Part shown: positions 15,359-21,672 of the stretch, one piece after another
Position numbering within the stretch: the stretch's first letter is position 1
Layout: every line of letters starts with the position of its first letter
Source: a virus
Virus record (IMG/VR): IMGVR_UViG_3300045741_000043
Span: 1 to 24,008 of that record
DNA length: 24,008 nt
Direction: 5' to 3' (one strand)
Made by a program: the position numbers and the translations under genes
Notes under the pieces: generated by a model
What the model saw: only the letters and a program-made list of their open reading frames with translations
Told to the model about the DNA's origin: nothing
The model's database searches: none

Positions 15359-16151
15359 GAGGGACCTCCAGCCTATGTACGTGTCCAAGGTGAGCAATCG
15401 GATATGGAAGAGGGGGCTTCCTATTATGCGTGTGTTCGTAAAGGACTTCAAAGAAGTGCGCGAGGAAAAGTTTTGCAGCATAACGTTTAGCCCTCTTATC
15501 AATAAGGAATGGTGGCAGGCGGCCGACGGCCAAGTGGCCTTGTGCTTCTTTAGTGTCTTTGAATTTTCCGCTGTCAAATAAGACTTTAGCTTGATCAGCG
15601 TAGTCTAAGTTTTCATTCTTTCTGGTTTCAAGCTCCTTTCGTTTTTTATAGACCTGTCCGTAGTACGCTTTCTCTTTGCCCGATACTTTGCAAAAAGACT
15701 CTCCGATGAAATACGCGATACGCTTCATGTCAGGAGACCAGTCAATCTTCTGGCCTTTAGTTTTCTTTTGCCCTGGGACGAGTCCACAGAAACGCCAGAC
15801 GGCTCCAGCTGTGTGCGCGATGTTACAGTCAATGTTCGCTATTAGCGCGGCAGCAATGACAGGTCCAATACCCATTTGTCTGCGTGCCCAAGCACCCGCA
15901 GGATGTTCAGCAGAGTAATGATCGAGGAGCTTCGCAGTGTACGTTTCAAGCTTATCGAAGTTTCCAGTAAGCCAGTCTGCGAGATTATGTGGAAGTTCTG
16001 CTTTCGTAAGTGCTTTCCCTTGGTTCGAGTTCTTGATCCGTGCCTCTTGTACGGAATAGTAAGTCTTAACTAGAATTGCGGCTTCATTCGCAGTCAGGCT
16101 CTTGGCTGCTTCACGCAGGTCTTGCGTGAGTTTATCTATCATAAGTTCCAT
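15345..16151 (-). CDS. Tas-like (Nop/IS110 C-terminal-like) RNA-guided protein without nuclease domain
   Basis: The protein has 268 residues. Residues 94-129 (GIGPVIAAALIANID...VWRFCGLVPGQK) match the helix-hairpin-helix and following helix of the IS110 transposase C-terminal domain. The C-terminus has AKRYAAKLFLAHFFEVLYEH (221-240) and PYPIAHLGHVHRL. The N-terminal RuvC-like DEDD domain of IS110 is absent, and the IS110 serine motif (QSG) is replaced by QKKTKGQK. It is therefore not a transposase. Tas proteins of TIGR-Tas systems have this Nop domain, related to IS110 and box C/D Nop5 proteins, and the gene sits 20 nt from a TIGR-type array. I infer a nuclease-less Tas that binds array RNAs and then DNA. 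GGAG is 8 nt before the ATG; the gene is in the replication operon. Confidence 0.8.
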   Translation of the reverse strand: MELMIDKLTQDLREAAKSLTANEAAILVKTYYSVQEARIKNSNQGKALTKAELPHNLADWLTGNFDKLETYTAKLLDHYSAEHPAGAWARRQMGIGPVIAAALIANIDCNIAHTAGAVWRFCGLVPGQKKTKGQKIDWSPDMKRIAYFIGESFCKVSGKEKAYYGQVYKKRKELETRKNENLDYADQAKVLFDSGKFKDTKEAQGHLAVGRLPPFLIDKRAKRYAAKLFLAHFFEVLYEHTHNRKPPLPYPIAHLGHVHRLEVPHGDC

Positions 16152-16170
16152 AGGCTGTGCTCCAGTTTAA

Positions 16171-16721
16171 GGTTCTCTTCTTAAGAAGGCTCGATCAGGG
16201 TTAAGGTACTCTAGGGATACAGGCTCGCTTCATTCAAAGGTTCTCTATTAGTAAGGGCTCGTTTTTATCTTTGGTACTCTAGTATCTATGCAGACTCGCT
16301 TATGCGCGTGGTACTCTAGTCATAAAGGCTCATTCAGTTGTGTGGTACTCTAAACGAAGAGACTCGTTTTGGCTGTGAGGTTCTCTCGTTAGTGTGACTC
16401 ATTCTTTTAACAGGTGCTCTGTGAAGTATGACTCATTTATGTCTAAGGTTCTCTAATTCTATCAGACTCACTTGTGGAAATGGTACTCTAATCGCCATGG
16501 TCTGCATTCTCTTCCGAGGTTCTCTTCAACAGTAACTCGTTTAGAGTTGAGGTACGCTTCATAAGGTAACTCGATCTATTGATGGGTGCTTTATGTCTCA
16601 TTAACGGTTATGGTGCTCTTATTCCGTAGACTCGTTAAATTCATTGGTGCTCTTACTTTGTAGACTCGTTAGAAATATAGGTGCTCTTTGAGGACTGGCT
16701 CACTAAGGAATGAGGTGCTCT
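16171..16721. repeat. TIGR-type array: 17 edge repeats and 16 loop repeats with 9-nt spacers
   Basis: Edge repeat GGTNCTCT starts at 16171, 16205, 16239, 16273, 16310, 16344, 16379, 16413, 16447, 16482, 16518, 16551, 16585, 16612, 16646, 16680 and 16714. Between each pair lies a loop repeat (consensus GRCTCGTT; variants GGCTCGAT, GACTCATT, AACTCGAT). Spacer A is 9 nt in 11 of 16 units (others 12, 10, 8, 2); spacer B is 9 nt in 14 of 16. The usual period is 34 nt (12 units). Spacers are all different. The unit order edge-A-loop-B-edge matches TIGR arrays. Unit 13 (27 nt) has a spacer A of 2 nt, unit 10 has a degenerate loop, and 16551 (GGTACGCT) and 16585 (GGTGCTTT) are variants. Transcription with the flanking minus-strand operon is likely but unproven. 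Confidence 0.9.
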
Positions 16722-16734
16722 TCCACCAACCAGG

Positions 16735-18072
16735 CTAAAACTCAACTTTGACTTTGTTACTCACTCGCTCAAGACGCAATTGTGTCTCAAGTTTCTCTTG
16801 TGCTGGTGTCACTGCCAGGACATTAATTTCAAGCCCCAAAGCGCGATTAGCATTGAGAGCGGCTGCAGCACGAATGGATGTTCCAGAACCACACGTAGGA
16901 TCAAGAAAGTCAGTGAGTGGTCCAACTGCCATATTAAAGAAATGCTTAAGCATTGCAATAGGCTTGGCACTAAGATGACCCTCCACATTCTTAGCTGTTG
17001 GACAGGAGTACACATCATTCACGACGTTGTTAATAAAGCGATCTCCACGTGAAGCAAAGAGCGCGGTTTCATACACATGCTTGGGACGGCGTCTAAAGTC
17101 CGAGGCAATTCCGGCTCCGTCTGATTTGTGCCAGATGATTGGAAGTTCCACTACGAAAAGATTATTCGCTTTGAAAAGCGTAAGCAGTTCATCATAATAC
17201 TTCATATGGAACCAGAAGAGAAGATGTGTGCTATCGAGCGAGATTCGGTCGAGATTTTCCACGAGACAATTAGTGAGTTCCCAGAAAAGCTCCGGACTAT
17301 CTTCGTACTGCGAGTCATCTCTCTCGGAGCCCGCAGAAGCGCTGTCCTGGAAATTAATGCCGTATGGAAAATCGCAGTGGATGAAATTAAATTTCTCTCC
17401 CTGATAAAATGGAGCCCACTTAAGGAAGTCTCCTTCTTTGATCTCGTACTGCGCAGACGGTTCCATTGGCGCTTCCGCAGTAGCAATATTCTCTTCAACG
17501 CTGTTGCTCCGTAAAGGAGGGATAGAAGAATGAAGCTTTGAAAGTTCAGTATCGAGTGCAATCTTTCTCCGATTATCTACAATCGCGATTGCTTGCGAAG
17601 CACTTTTGCACGCGAGTACCTTGGGGTCGGCTTTGAGGACTTCTTCTGCGACTTGGAGATACTTGGCAACGTGGGCGACAGAGAGTCCGATGTATTCAGC
17701 TGTTTCAGTTGCAGTCTCACTTCCAAGGAGAACGTGCAGTTGTTCGACAGCAAGAACTCTTTCTTGCCAAGATATGTCTTGGCGACGGAGGTTCTCGTCG
17801 AGTTCAACGAGCTTCTGATCTGTCGTAGAGAGAGTTCCAAAATATCTGGCAGGGATTGAGCCCTGGCCCATTTGAATAAAAGCTTCAAGGCGTCGTCGTC
17901 CAGCGAGGAGATTTCCGGAGTCATCCAAGATAATTGGATGGAGAAGCCCGTGTTTTTTAATGCTTGAGATAAGGTCATCTATTCCATTTAACTCCTTACG
18001 GTGACGCTCGGAGTCGTCGAATTTAATCTCTGTAAGTGGTACGAGCACCACTTGTGGCATTGCGTCTGACAT
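16735..18072 (-). CDS. ParB-domain / DNA methyltransferase fusion (beta-class MTase)
   Basis: The protein has 445 residues and GGAG five bases before the ATG. Residues 1-150 are a ParB/Srx-like domain (VPLTEIKFDDSERHR, GNLLAGRRRLEAF at 53-65, NLRRQDISWQER at 94-105) with a helix-turn-helix (122-140). The C-terminal domain is a DNA methyltransferase with motif IV DFPYG (234-238, a Phe variant of DPPY) before motif I DPTCGSGTSI (391-400), the order of beta-class N4-cytosine/N6-adenine enzymes. Phages use such fusions for genome modification; ParB may give sequence recognition. It stops 13 nt before the TIGR-type array, so it can be cotranscribed with it. Target sequence and base are unknown. 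Confidence 0.85.
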   Translation of the reverse strand: MSDAMPQVVLVPLTEIKFDDSERHRKELNGIDDLISSIKKHGLLHPIILDDSGNLLAGRRRLEAFIQMGQGSIPARYFGTLSTTDQKLVELDENLRRQDISWQERVLAVEQLHVLLGSETATETAEYIGLSVAHVAKYLQVAEEVLKADPKVLACKSASQAIAIVDNRRKIALDTELSKLHSSIPPLRSNSVEENIATAEAPMEPSAQYEIKEGDFLKWAPFYQGEKFNFIHCDFPYGINFQDSASAGSERDDSQYEDSPELFWELTNCLVENLDRISLDSTHLLFWFHMKYYDELLTLFKANNLFVVELPIIWHKSDGAGIASDFRRRPKHVYETALFASRGDRFINNVVNDVYSCPTAKNVEGHLSAKPIAMLKHFFNMAVGPLTDFLDPTCGSGTSIRAAAALNANRALGLEINVLAVTPAQEKLETQLRLERVSNKVKVEF

Positions 18073-18120
18073 TGTGGCTCCGATACGGATTGCGGTTTAA
18101 CGGGGTATTGCCGGGTTGTA

Positions 18121-18217
18121 AACGGCGAGTCCGCCGTTCCTGGTATATCGGGACCGGCGGTTTTAATGCCGGTCCCGCTGCGTTGTAACTATATGTACGT
18201 TCAATCGAATTGAACGT
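18121..18217. repeat. three consecutive inverted repeats in the leader of the ParB-methyltransferase gene
   Basis: The 157-nt gap at 18073-18229 holds no gene. It contains AACGGCG/CGCCGTT (18121-18138, 4-nt loop), CGGGACCGGC/GCCGGTCCCG (18149-18177, 10-bp stem, 9-nt loop) and ACGTTCAAT/ATTGAACGT (18197-18217, 3-nt centre). None has a T-tract on the minus strand, so they are not classical terminators. They may be protein-binding palindromes or leader-RNA structures for the gene at 18072. Confidence 0.6.
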
Positions 18218-18229
18218 CTTTATTCAAGC

Positions 18230-18673
18230 CTATAGCTTGAACGTGCTGTCAATGTTAGCGAAGACATCTCCGGTACGCTGGCTCGTTCCATGACGGACCA
18301 TAATTCCGATCTCGTTATTTGGAGCCTCGTTGATAACGTCCCCGAGAGGACGCCCAGAGTCATGCAGTCCAAGCTGCTCTACAAGGAATTCTTTTAGCCG
18401 GAAGAGGCTGTCCTTGGTGAGCCAGTAGGTAGTTTTCAGTTCACGATCGGAGTAGTCGAAGGAATTTGCGAGTGCATCATCCTCTGTCTCGATTGGCTGA
18501 AGCACTTTGAATTTGAACTCCGCTCCGGGAGTATTCTTCTTATCCGACTTCACATATGTGAAGCCTGTGATATGTGCACGATACTTACCCTGCGGGATAG
18601 GCTTCGGTTTCTCGATCGCCTCCATTTGGGTATTCAAGATTGATTCGAAGTCTGCTGCTTTTGCTTCGCTCAT
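18230..18673 (-). CDS. putative ssDNA-binding / recombination-associated protein, 147 aa
   Basis: The start at 18673 is in an ATGA overlap with the previous gene, with GGAAG ten bases upstream; an alternative start at 18700 lacks such support. The sequence (KPIPQGKYRAHITGFTYVKSDKKNTPGAEFKFKVLQPIET...TTYWLTKDSLFRLKEFLVEQLGL...GIMVRHGTSQRTGDVFANID) has the pattern of an OB-like phage protein often encoded next to Sak4-like ATPases. The GKYxAxITxxxxxxxKNTPGxEFxFxVLQP segment is characteristic of that group. By analogy it may coat single-stranded DNA for recombination or replication. The family is recognised only by pattern; no direct evidence of DNA binding is available here. Confidence 0.5.
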   Translation of the reverse strand: MSEAKAADFESILNTQMEAIEKPKPIPQGKYRAHITGFTYVKSDKKNTPGAEFKFKVLQPIETEDDALANSFDYSDRELKTTYWLTKDSLFRLKEFLVEQLGLHDSGRPLGDVINEAPNNEIGIMVRHGTSQRTGDVFANIDSTFKL

Positions 18674-18867
18674 GATTTTGTAACTTCCTTTACGATCCAC
18701 ATGACTGATTGTTCGAGATTTGTGAGTGCAAGAGATTTGAAACGCGACGGCGTGTCCATTTCAAAGAGTGCTTCAAGTTCTTCTGCTTTCATTTTAATCT
18801 GTTCGAGTCGGTGTTTCTCCTCTTCTGTCAGTGTACGATACTTGGTTCGGAAAGTATTGGTGGCCAT
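18670..18867 (-). CDS. Acb2/Tad1-hairpin-like anti-defence protein
   Basis: The 65 residues start at ATG 18867, in a TAATG overlap with the Sak4-like gene. The sequence has a basic N-terminus (FRTKYRTLTEEEKHRLEQIKMKAEELEALFE), then SRFKSLALTNLEQSVMWIVKEVTKS. This two-helix pattern (LTEEEKxxIxxIKxxAxELxxLxE...SRExSLAxTxLExAVMWxVKxIT) is that of the Acb2/Tad1 hairpin family, in which characterised phage proteins bind cyclic-nucleotide signals of CBASS or Thoeris defence. The protein is shorter than Tad1 and close in size to the core of Acb2. The family match is strong by pattern. Which signal, if any, this copy binds is unknown. Confidence 0.7.
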   Translation of the reverse strand: MATNTFRTKYRTLTEEEKHRLEQIKMKAEELEALFEMDTPSRFKSLALTNLEQSVMWIVKEVTKS

Positions 18868-19673
18868 TAAGTTTGCTCCCACAGTTTGAAGATTTCAGCG
18901 AGCCCGGTTTCGGCCGGAAGTTCTCTTGGAGCGTTAAGAATAGGGCACTTGGCCCCTACGACTCCTTCAGGCTTTGTGTAAATTACACGCTTGGTATTAT
19001 CTCCGACGCCCTTTGTCTTAGCATAGAGCATCATATTAAAGTACCTTCCGACTTCGGGCGGAAGATTCTTACCAAGGGCAGTTGGAAAGCCCTTGGTCAC
19101 AGCTCCTTCTTCATTCTCCTGATACTTGACGTGCGAGAGAATGACGACATTACACTTTACGTCTGAGGAATAGAGAATTGCGAGAGACTTCTCGAGCATA
19201 GACATGGCTGTGCCCCAATCGGACTGCCACGGCTGCTGCCCAGCGCGGTTGTTGTTCGCAGTTACGTAATTAAGTGCTGCCTTGCCCATGAAGGTCAGCG
19301 AGTCGATTACTAAAATCCGCTTCTTGTCCCAAGTACTAACTTTGCCAAAGTTTTCTTTGGAAACGGAGTCAATCCATCCTGAAGTTCCAAGAAACTTGAT
19401 AGCTTGAGGAAACGCTTTAGGGCTAAGGACACCAAGGCCGGTCCCAATTTGGGTATAAGAATCTTGAAGCGTTTCAATGTGACACTTGACCGTATCCAGC
19501 TTACCTTTAAGAGCGGACTGGAGAACGTCAGTACCCTCATCGAAGTCCAGTATAAACATCTCGTATCCTGCGAGTAGCAGGGATGCCAGGGCACCCGTTT
19601 TACCAGAGCCGGTATCGCCGATGAGCAGGAGTTTGAGCGGCTGCGAGGATTTTTTCTCAGCGAGGCTTGGCAT
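18867..19673 (-). CDS. Sak4-like RecA-fold ATPase
   Basis: The protein has 268 residues and a Walker A motif GDTGSGKT (residues 19-26) and Walker B LVID (121-124, in KRILVIDSLTFMG). GGGAG lies 5 nt before the ATG. The layout matches the AAA_24/Sak4 group of phage recombination ATPases: an N-terminal LLLIGDTGSGKTGALASL, then ILDFDEG, and a C-terminal VVILSHV segment with LPPEVGRYFNMMLYA. These are RecA-like single-strand annealing or strand-exchange enzymes and usually work with a phage SSB, which fits the gene two places downstream at 18230. No DNA-binding loops can be assigned with confidence. It overlaps by 17 nt the tiny membrane ORF. Confidence 0.75.
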   Translation of the reverse strand: MPSLAEKKSSQPLKLLLIGDTGSGKTGALASLLLAGYEMFILDFDEGTDVLQSALKGKLDTVKCHIETLQDSYTQIGTGLGVLSPKAFPQAIKFLGTSGWIDSVSKENFGKVSTWDKKRILVIDSLTFMGKAALNYVTANNNRAGQQPWQSDWGTAMSMLEKSLAILYSSDVKCNVVILSHVKYQENEEGAVTKGFPTALGKNLPPEVGRYFNMMLYAKTKGVGDNTKRVIYTKPEGVVGAKCPILNAPRELPAETGLAEIFKLWEQT

Positions 19674-19731
19674 CTGATCTCCCGAGAAAGAGTATGAGGA
19701 AGAATACTGCGAGTATGAGGAGGAGCCACAT
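19657..19731 (-). CDS. 24-residue transmembrane micropeptide
   Basis: The ATG overlaps the previous stop as TAATG (19733-19729), and GGAG lies eight bases upstream. The peptide (MWLLLILAVFFLILFLGRS..., then DAKPR) is almost wholly hydrophobic in its first 17 residues, one transmembrane helix with a short basic C-terminus. It ends 17 nt inside the Sak4-like gene. Starting position, signal and overlap style match other real genes here. A chance ORF of this length is possible, so the call is provisional. Function is unknown. Confidence 0.5.
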   Translation of the reverse strand: MWLLLILAVFFLILFLGRSDAKPR

Positions 19732-19916
19732 TAGAAGTTCTCCGCATCGCGTTCAGCGAGATCGTAGAGATCACCGATGAAACGTGCAAAGTCTATAAAG
19801 ATTTCTTGAAGATATGCTGGATTGATGCCACCAGATGCAAGAGCATCAACTTTCATACGAACATCTTTGAAGCGCGACTTCAAAGCTTGCGTCTCTTCTT
19901 TCGTTATCTGGCTCAT
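19731..19916 (-). CDS. small helical protein of unknown function, 61 aa
   Basis: The start at 19916 (MSQITKEETQALKSRFKD) is in an ATGA overlap with the nuclease gene, with AAAGGAAG four bases upstream. The 61 residues form a charged helical protein: a basic N-terminal helix (ETQALKSRFKDVRMKVDALASG), then a GINPAYLQEIFIDFARFIGDLYDLAERD acidic/aromatic helix. Nothing identifies a family. It lies between the PD-(D/E)XK nuclease and the Sak4-like ATPase, so it may assist recombination, by context. Confidence 0.6.
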   Translation of the reverse strand: MSQITKEETQALKSRFKDVRMKVDALASGGINPAYLQEIFIDFARFIGDLYDLAERDAENF

Positions 19917-20851
19917 TCCGCTTCCTTTCTCAAGATGGGGTCCCAAAAGACTTGTTCAAACTTTGCTGATAAATGGCCAATTCTTATGGATGGTGGTGAG
20001 CCACAGACAGCACGATAAGGACAACCAAAGCAAGCTTCAGTATTCCTCGGAACTTTAAGAGGATCAAGTTCGGGATTGTTAGCAAAAATTCTAGTTGCCT
20101 GTTGAATGTGATAGACGGCATCTTTCATCCACTCGTCACGTTGAGACTCTCCAAGGACTATGTAGCCTTTCCCGAAGCGAGTGAAATTAACTCCGCACTG
20201 AATGGCATCGACGAGGACACCTGCCACGGGTAAGTGGAATACGATCTCGGCTGCTACGAGGTAGCCGGGAAGCTGCGTCGAAGGGGTATACCCGGCGAAG
20301 TAATCCTGACCGATGGCATTCTTTGTGGTTTTGTAGTCCTTGACCCAGATGGAGTCTACGTTATCCACGACCACCTTATCCATATGACCGCAGTATGCGG
20401 CAGGTTCGCCAAGAATATCAAAGCCCAAGTCGTATTTGAAAGCGAGTTCGATAGCGGCAGTGCCGTTGACAGTGTAAGTATCATCGTGCTGGAAAGCTTC
20501 GGTGTGCCAGACACAGGCACGCAGAGCGTTCCAGAAGTTCTTGGCTGTGTCGTCAGTTTTCCAAGTGCCGTATTCTTCAATCAGGCCACGAGTCATGGTA
20601 GCCTGGGCTTCATCATGTAGGTCTCCAAGTGATCTGCACTTCCAATAGAACTCGAGGCCCTTATGGACCATTGAGCCGAAGTCCAAGTGGACTGAAGAGG
20701 ATTTCGTTCTGTAGCCGAGGACGATTTGATAGAAGTACCGTGTGGGGCACTTCATGTACGTCCCGAGGGACGTGGAGTCCCAAGCAACTTGCACTTGGAT
20801 TTGCTCTGAATGGAAACTAGCTCGTTTTGGAATTTTCAATGGCTCCGACAT
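19913..20851 (-). CDS. PD-(D/E)XK nuclease, Cas4/RecB-like, with likely iron-sulfur cysteines
   Basis: The protein has 312 residues and GGAG nine bases before the ATG. Catalytic motifs of a Cas4/AddB-type nuclease are visible: FGSMVHKGLE (Gly59, His63), GHMDKVV (Asp158) and WVKDYKTT (Asp172, Lys174), then QLPGY (Gln193). Cys35 in TYMKCPTRYF and Cys274, Cys277, Cys283 in ACFGCPYRAVC match the four-cysteine pattern of [4Fe-4S]-carrying Cas4/AddB nucleases. It is encoded with a Sak4-like ATPase and a UvrD-type helicase in the same operon, suggesting a phage end-processing and recombination set. Exonuclease polarity is unknown. Confidence 0.85.
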   Translation of the reverse strand: MSEPLKIPKRASFHSEQIQVQVAWDSTSLGTYMKCPTRYFYQIVLGYRTKSSSVHLDFGSMVHKGLEFYWKCRSLGDLHDEAQATMTRGLIEEYGTWKTDDTAKNFWNALRACVWHTEAFQHDDTYTVNGTAAIELAFKYDLGFDILGEPAAYCGHMDKVVVDNVDSIWVKDYKTTKNAIGQDYFAGYTPSTQLPGYLVAAEIVFHLPVAGVLVDAIQCGVNFTRFGKGYIVLGESQRDEWMKDAVYHIQQATRIFANNPELDPLKVPRNTEACFGCPYRAVCGSPPSIRIGHLSAKFEQVFWDPILRKEAE

Positions 20852-20854
20852 TGA

Positions 20855-21118
20855 TTAAAACTCCAAGTTGAGTTTATTCAAATCCACAGCCTCATTAGAT
20901 TTCTTATAGTTAGGGCGCTTGCCCGCAGTTTTACTTGCAAGCTCCTCGTGGAGGAACCCGAGACGTTGTGCGCGTAAGACCTTAACGATGTCGTTAATAT
21001 CCTGCTTAGTGAACTCCAGCGGGTCTTTATTAAAAAGATGCTGGAGGCTTTCTGGAATAGGACCAAGGGAGCCGCTCGAAAGCGGCTCCGCCAAGAGGTC
21101 CGTTGGACCTTCACTCAT
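20855..21118 (-). CDS. small phage protein of unknown function, 87 aa
   Basis: ATG at 21118 (MSEGPTDLLAEPLSSGSLG) is chosen for AAGGAG six bases upstream; the longer ORF to 21178 lies inside the previous gene. The middle (LFNKDPLEFTKQDINDIVKVLRAQRLGF) is a charged helix-turn-helix-like segment often seen in short phage proteins, and the C-terminus is basic then acidic (GKRPNYKKSNEAVDLNKLNLEF). No function is known. The gene overlaps the previous one by 8 nt and contains a perfect 9-bp hairpin near its start (21068-21089). Confidence 0.55.
   Translation of the reverse strand: MSEGPTDLLAEPLSSGSLGPIPESLQHLFNKDPLEFTKQDINDIVKVLRAQRLGFLHEELASKTAGKRPNYKKSNEAVDLNKLNLEF
21068..21089 (-). other. GC-rich hairpin with UUCG loop near start of a coding region
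   Basis: The minus-strand RNA would form GGAGCCGCT-UUCG-AGCGGCTCC, a perfect 9-bp stem with an extra-stable tetraloop, beginning about 29 nt after the ATG at 21118. There is no T-tract, so it is not a simple terminator. It may protect or slow the transcript or be an attenuation or pausing structure. It could also be an accident of the EPLSSGS codons. Confidence 0.5.
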
Positions 21119-21380
21119 CAGTGTCTCCTTCATCATTTTCTTCTTCGTATTCCTGCTCTGCTTTTTCGAGTTCTTCACTCACAGCAGCAACGATAGCAAC
21201 TTCGAGCGGCTTACCTTTGTAAGCCCAGTCTTTCCATTCGACTTCCTCGCCGTTATCAAAGCCAGTGAGCTGAGTAATCTCCCAGTCACCTTTACTGACC
21301 ATACCGAAGTCAGCAAATAGTGCGAAGCCGCCTACTGTGACTTCGACTTCTTCAAGTTCCGTCTGATAGATTTTCGCCAT
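21111..21380 (-). CDS. hypothetical protein with acidic C-terminus, 89 aa
   Basis: ATG at 21380 has GGAG seven bases upstream (GGAGCAAGATA) and is preferred to 21401, which has no such signal. Residues 1-60 are beta-rich (AKIYQTELEEVEVTVGGFALFADFGMV, EWKDWAYKGKPL). Residues 64-89 are strongly acidic (SEELEKAEQEYEEENDEGDTDE). Acidic tails of this kind occur in small DNA mimics and ssDNA-binding proteins, but no family is recognised. It overlaps the ribbon-helix-helix-like gene by 29 nt. Confidence 0.55.
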   Translation of the reverse strand: MAKIYQTELEEVEVTVGGFALFADFGMVSKGDWEITQLTGFDNGEEVEWKDWAYKGKPLEVAIVAAVSEELEKAEQEYEEENDEGDTDE

Positions 21381-21585
21381 TATCTTGCTCCAAAAGTGCA
21401 ATGTCAGGAACGGGGACGCTTACCTTACCTTTCTTATTCAAGGCTTCTTCGAGAACATTAAGCTGCTGATGTACGATCTCTCGTATCGCTCGATTGTAGT
21501 CGATCGACGGAAAGAAACGCTGGAGACGTTCCCTATCTCCGGCGTATATTCTGATAGTGATTAGAACTTTATCGCCGCGAGCCAT
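21352..21585 (-). CDS. ribbon-helix-helix-like small protein, 77 aa
   Basis: GAGG lies about ten bases upstream of the ATG. Residues 7-52 (VLITIRIYAGDRERLQRFFPSIDYNRAIREIVHQQLNVLEEA) fit a beta-strand followed by two helices, like a ribbon-helix-helix DNA-binding fold in which the strand pairs in a dimer. It follows an intrinsic terminator (21611-21637) and overlaps the next gene. It could be a transcription repressor of the operon or an RHH-type DNA-binding accessory; this is inferred from the pattern only. It starts 26 nt after the terminator T-tract. Confidence 0.5.
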   Translation of the reverse strand: MARGDKVLITIRIYAGDRERLQRFFPSIDYNRAIREIVHQQLNVLEEALNKKGKVSVPVPDIALLEQDNGENLSDGT

Positions 21586-21610
21586 GATTTAGTATCCTCT
21601 AGGGTGCTCC

Positions 21611-21637
21611 AATAAAAGAAGGGGGCCGAAGCCCCCT
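21611..21637 (-). terminator. intrinsic terminator with UUCG tetraloop
   Basis: On the minus strand, AGGGGGC-TTCG-GCCCCCT (7-bp stem; 21637-21620) is followed by TCTTTTATT. It lies after the promoter-proximal 158-residue gene (ends 21673), so that gene forms its own transcript unit. Downstream genes then require readthrough. The context (T-rich tail, then TTGGAG) resembles that of the terminator at 14581. Confidence 0.85.
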
Positions 21638-21672
21638 CCACATTAGAGTTAAAGGTTCTCTTCGCGCGAAGA

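Noticed and set aside
15345-16151. IS110 transposase with array as its bridge-RNA element
   Set aside because: The catalytic N-terminal RuvC-like domain and the serine motif are absent, there are no insertion-sequence ends, and the region beside it is a regular two-repeat array rather than one structured RNA.
16171-16721. CRISPR array or replication iterons
   Set aside because: CRISPR repeats are longer (about 24-40 nt) with spacers near 30 nt and cas genes nearby. Iterons do not alternate two repeat types with unique 9-nt spacers. Neither fits.
17202-17978. ORFs in other frames inside the ParB-methyltransferase gene
   Set aside because: The ParB and methyltransferase motifs in the main frame explain the region; the others lack start signals.
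21654-21661. GGTTCTCT outside the array, and GGTGCTCT at 11774, as isolated edge repeats
   Set aside because: Chance matches to a 7-base degenerate motif are expected a few times in 24 kb on both strands, and no loop repeat with 9-nt spacing accompanies them.
21659-21672. 14-bp palindrome TCTTCGCGCGAAGA after the 158-residue gene
   Set aside because: Short perfect palindromes are frequent; there is no T-tract, promoter element or second copy to suggest a function.
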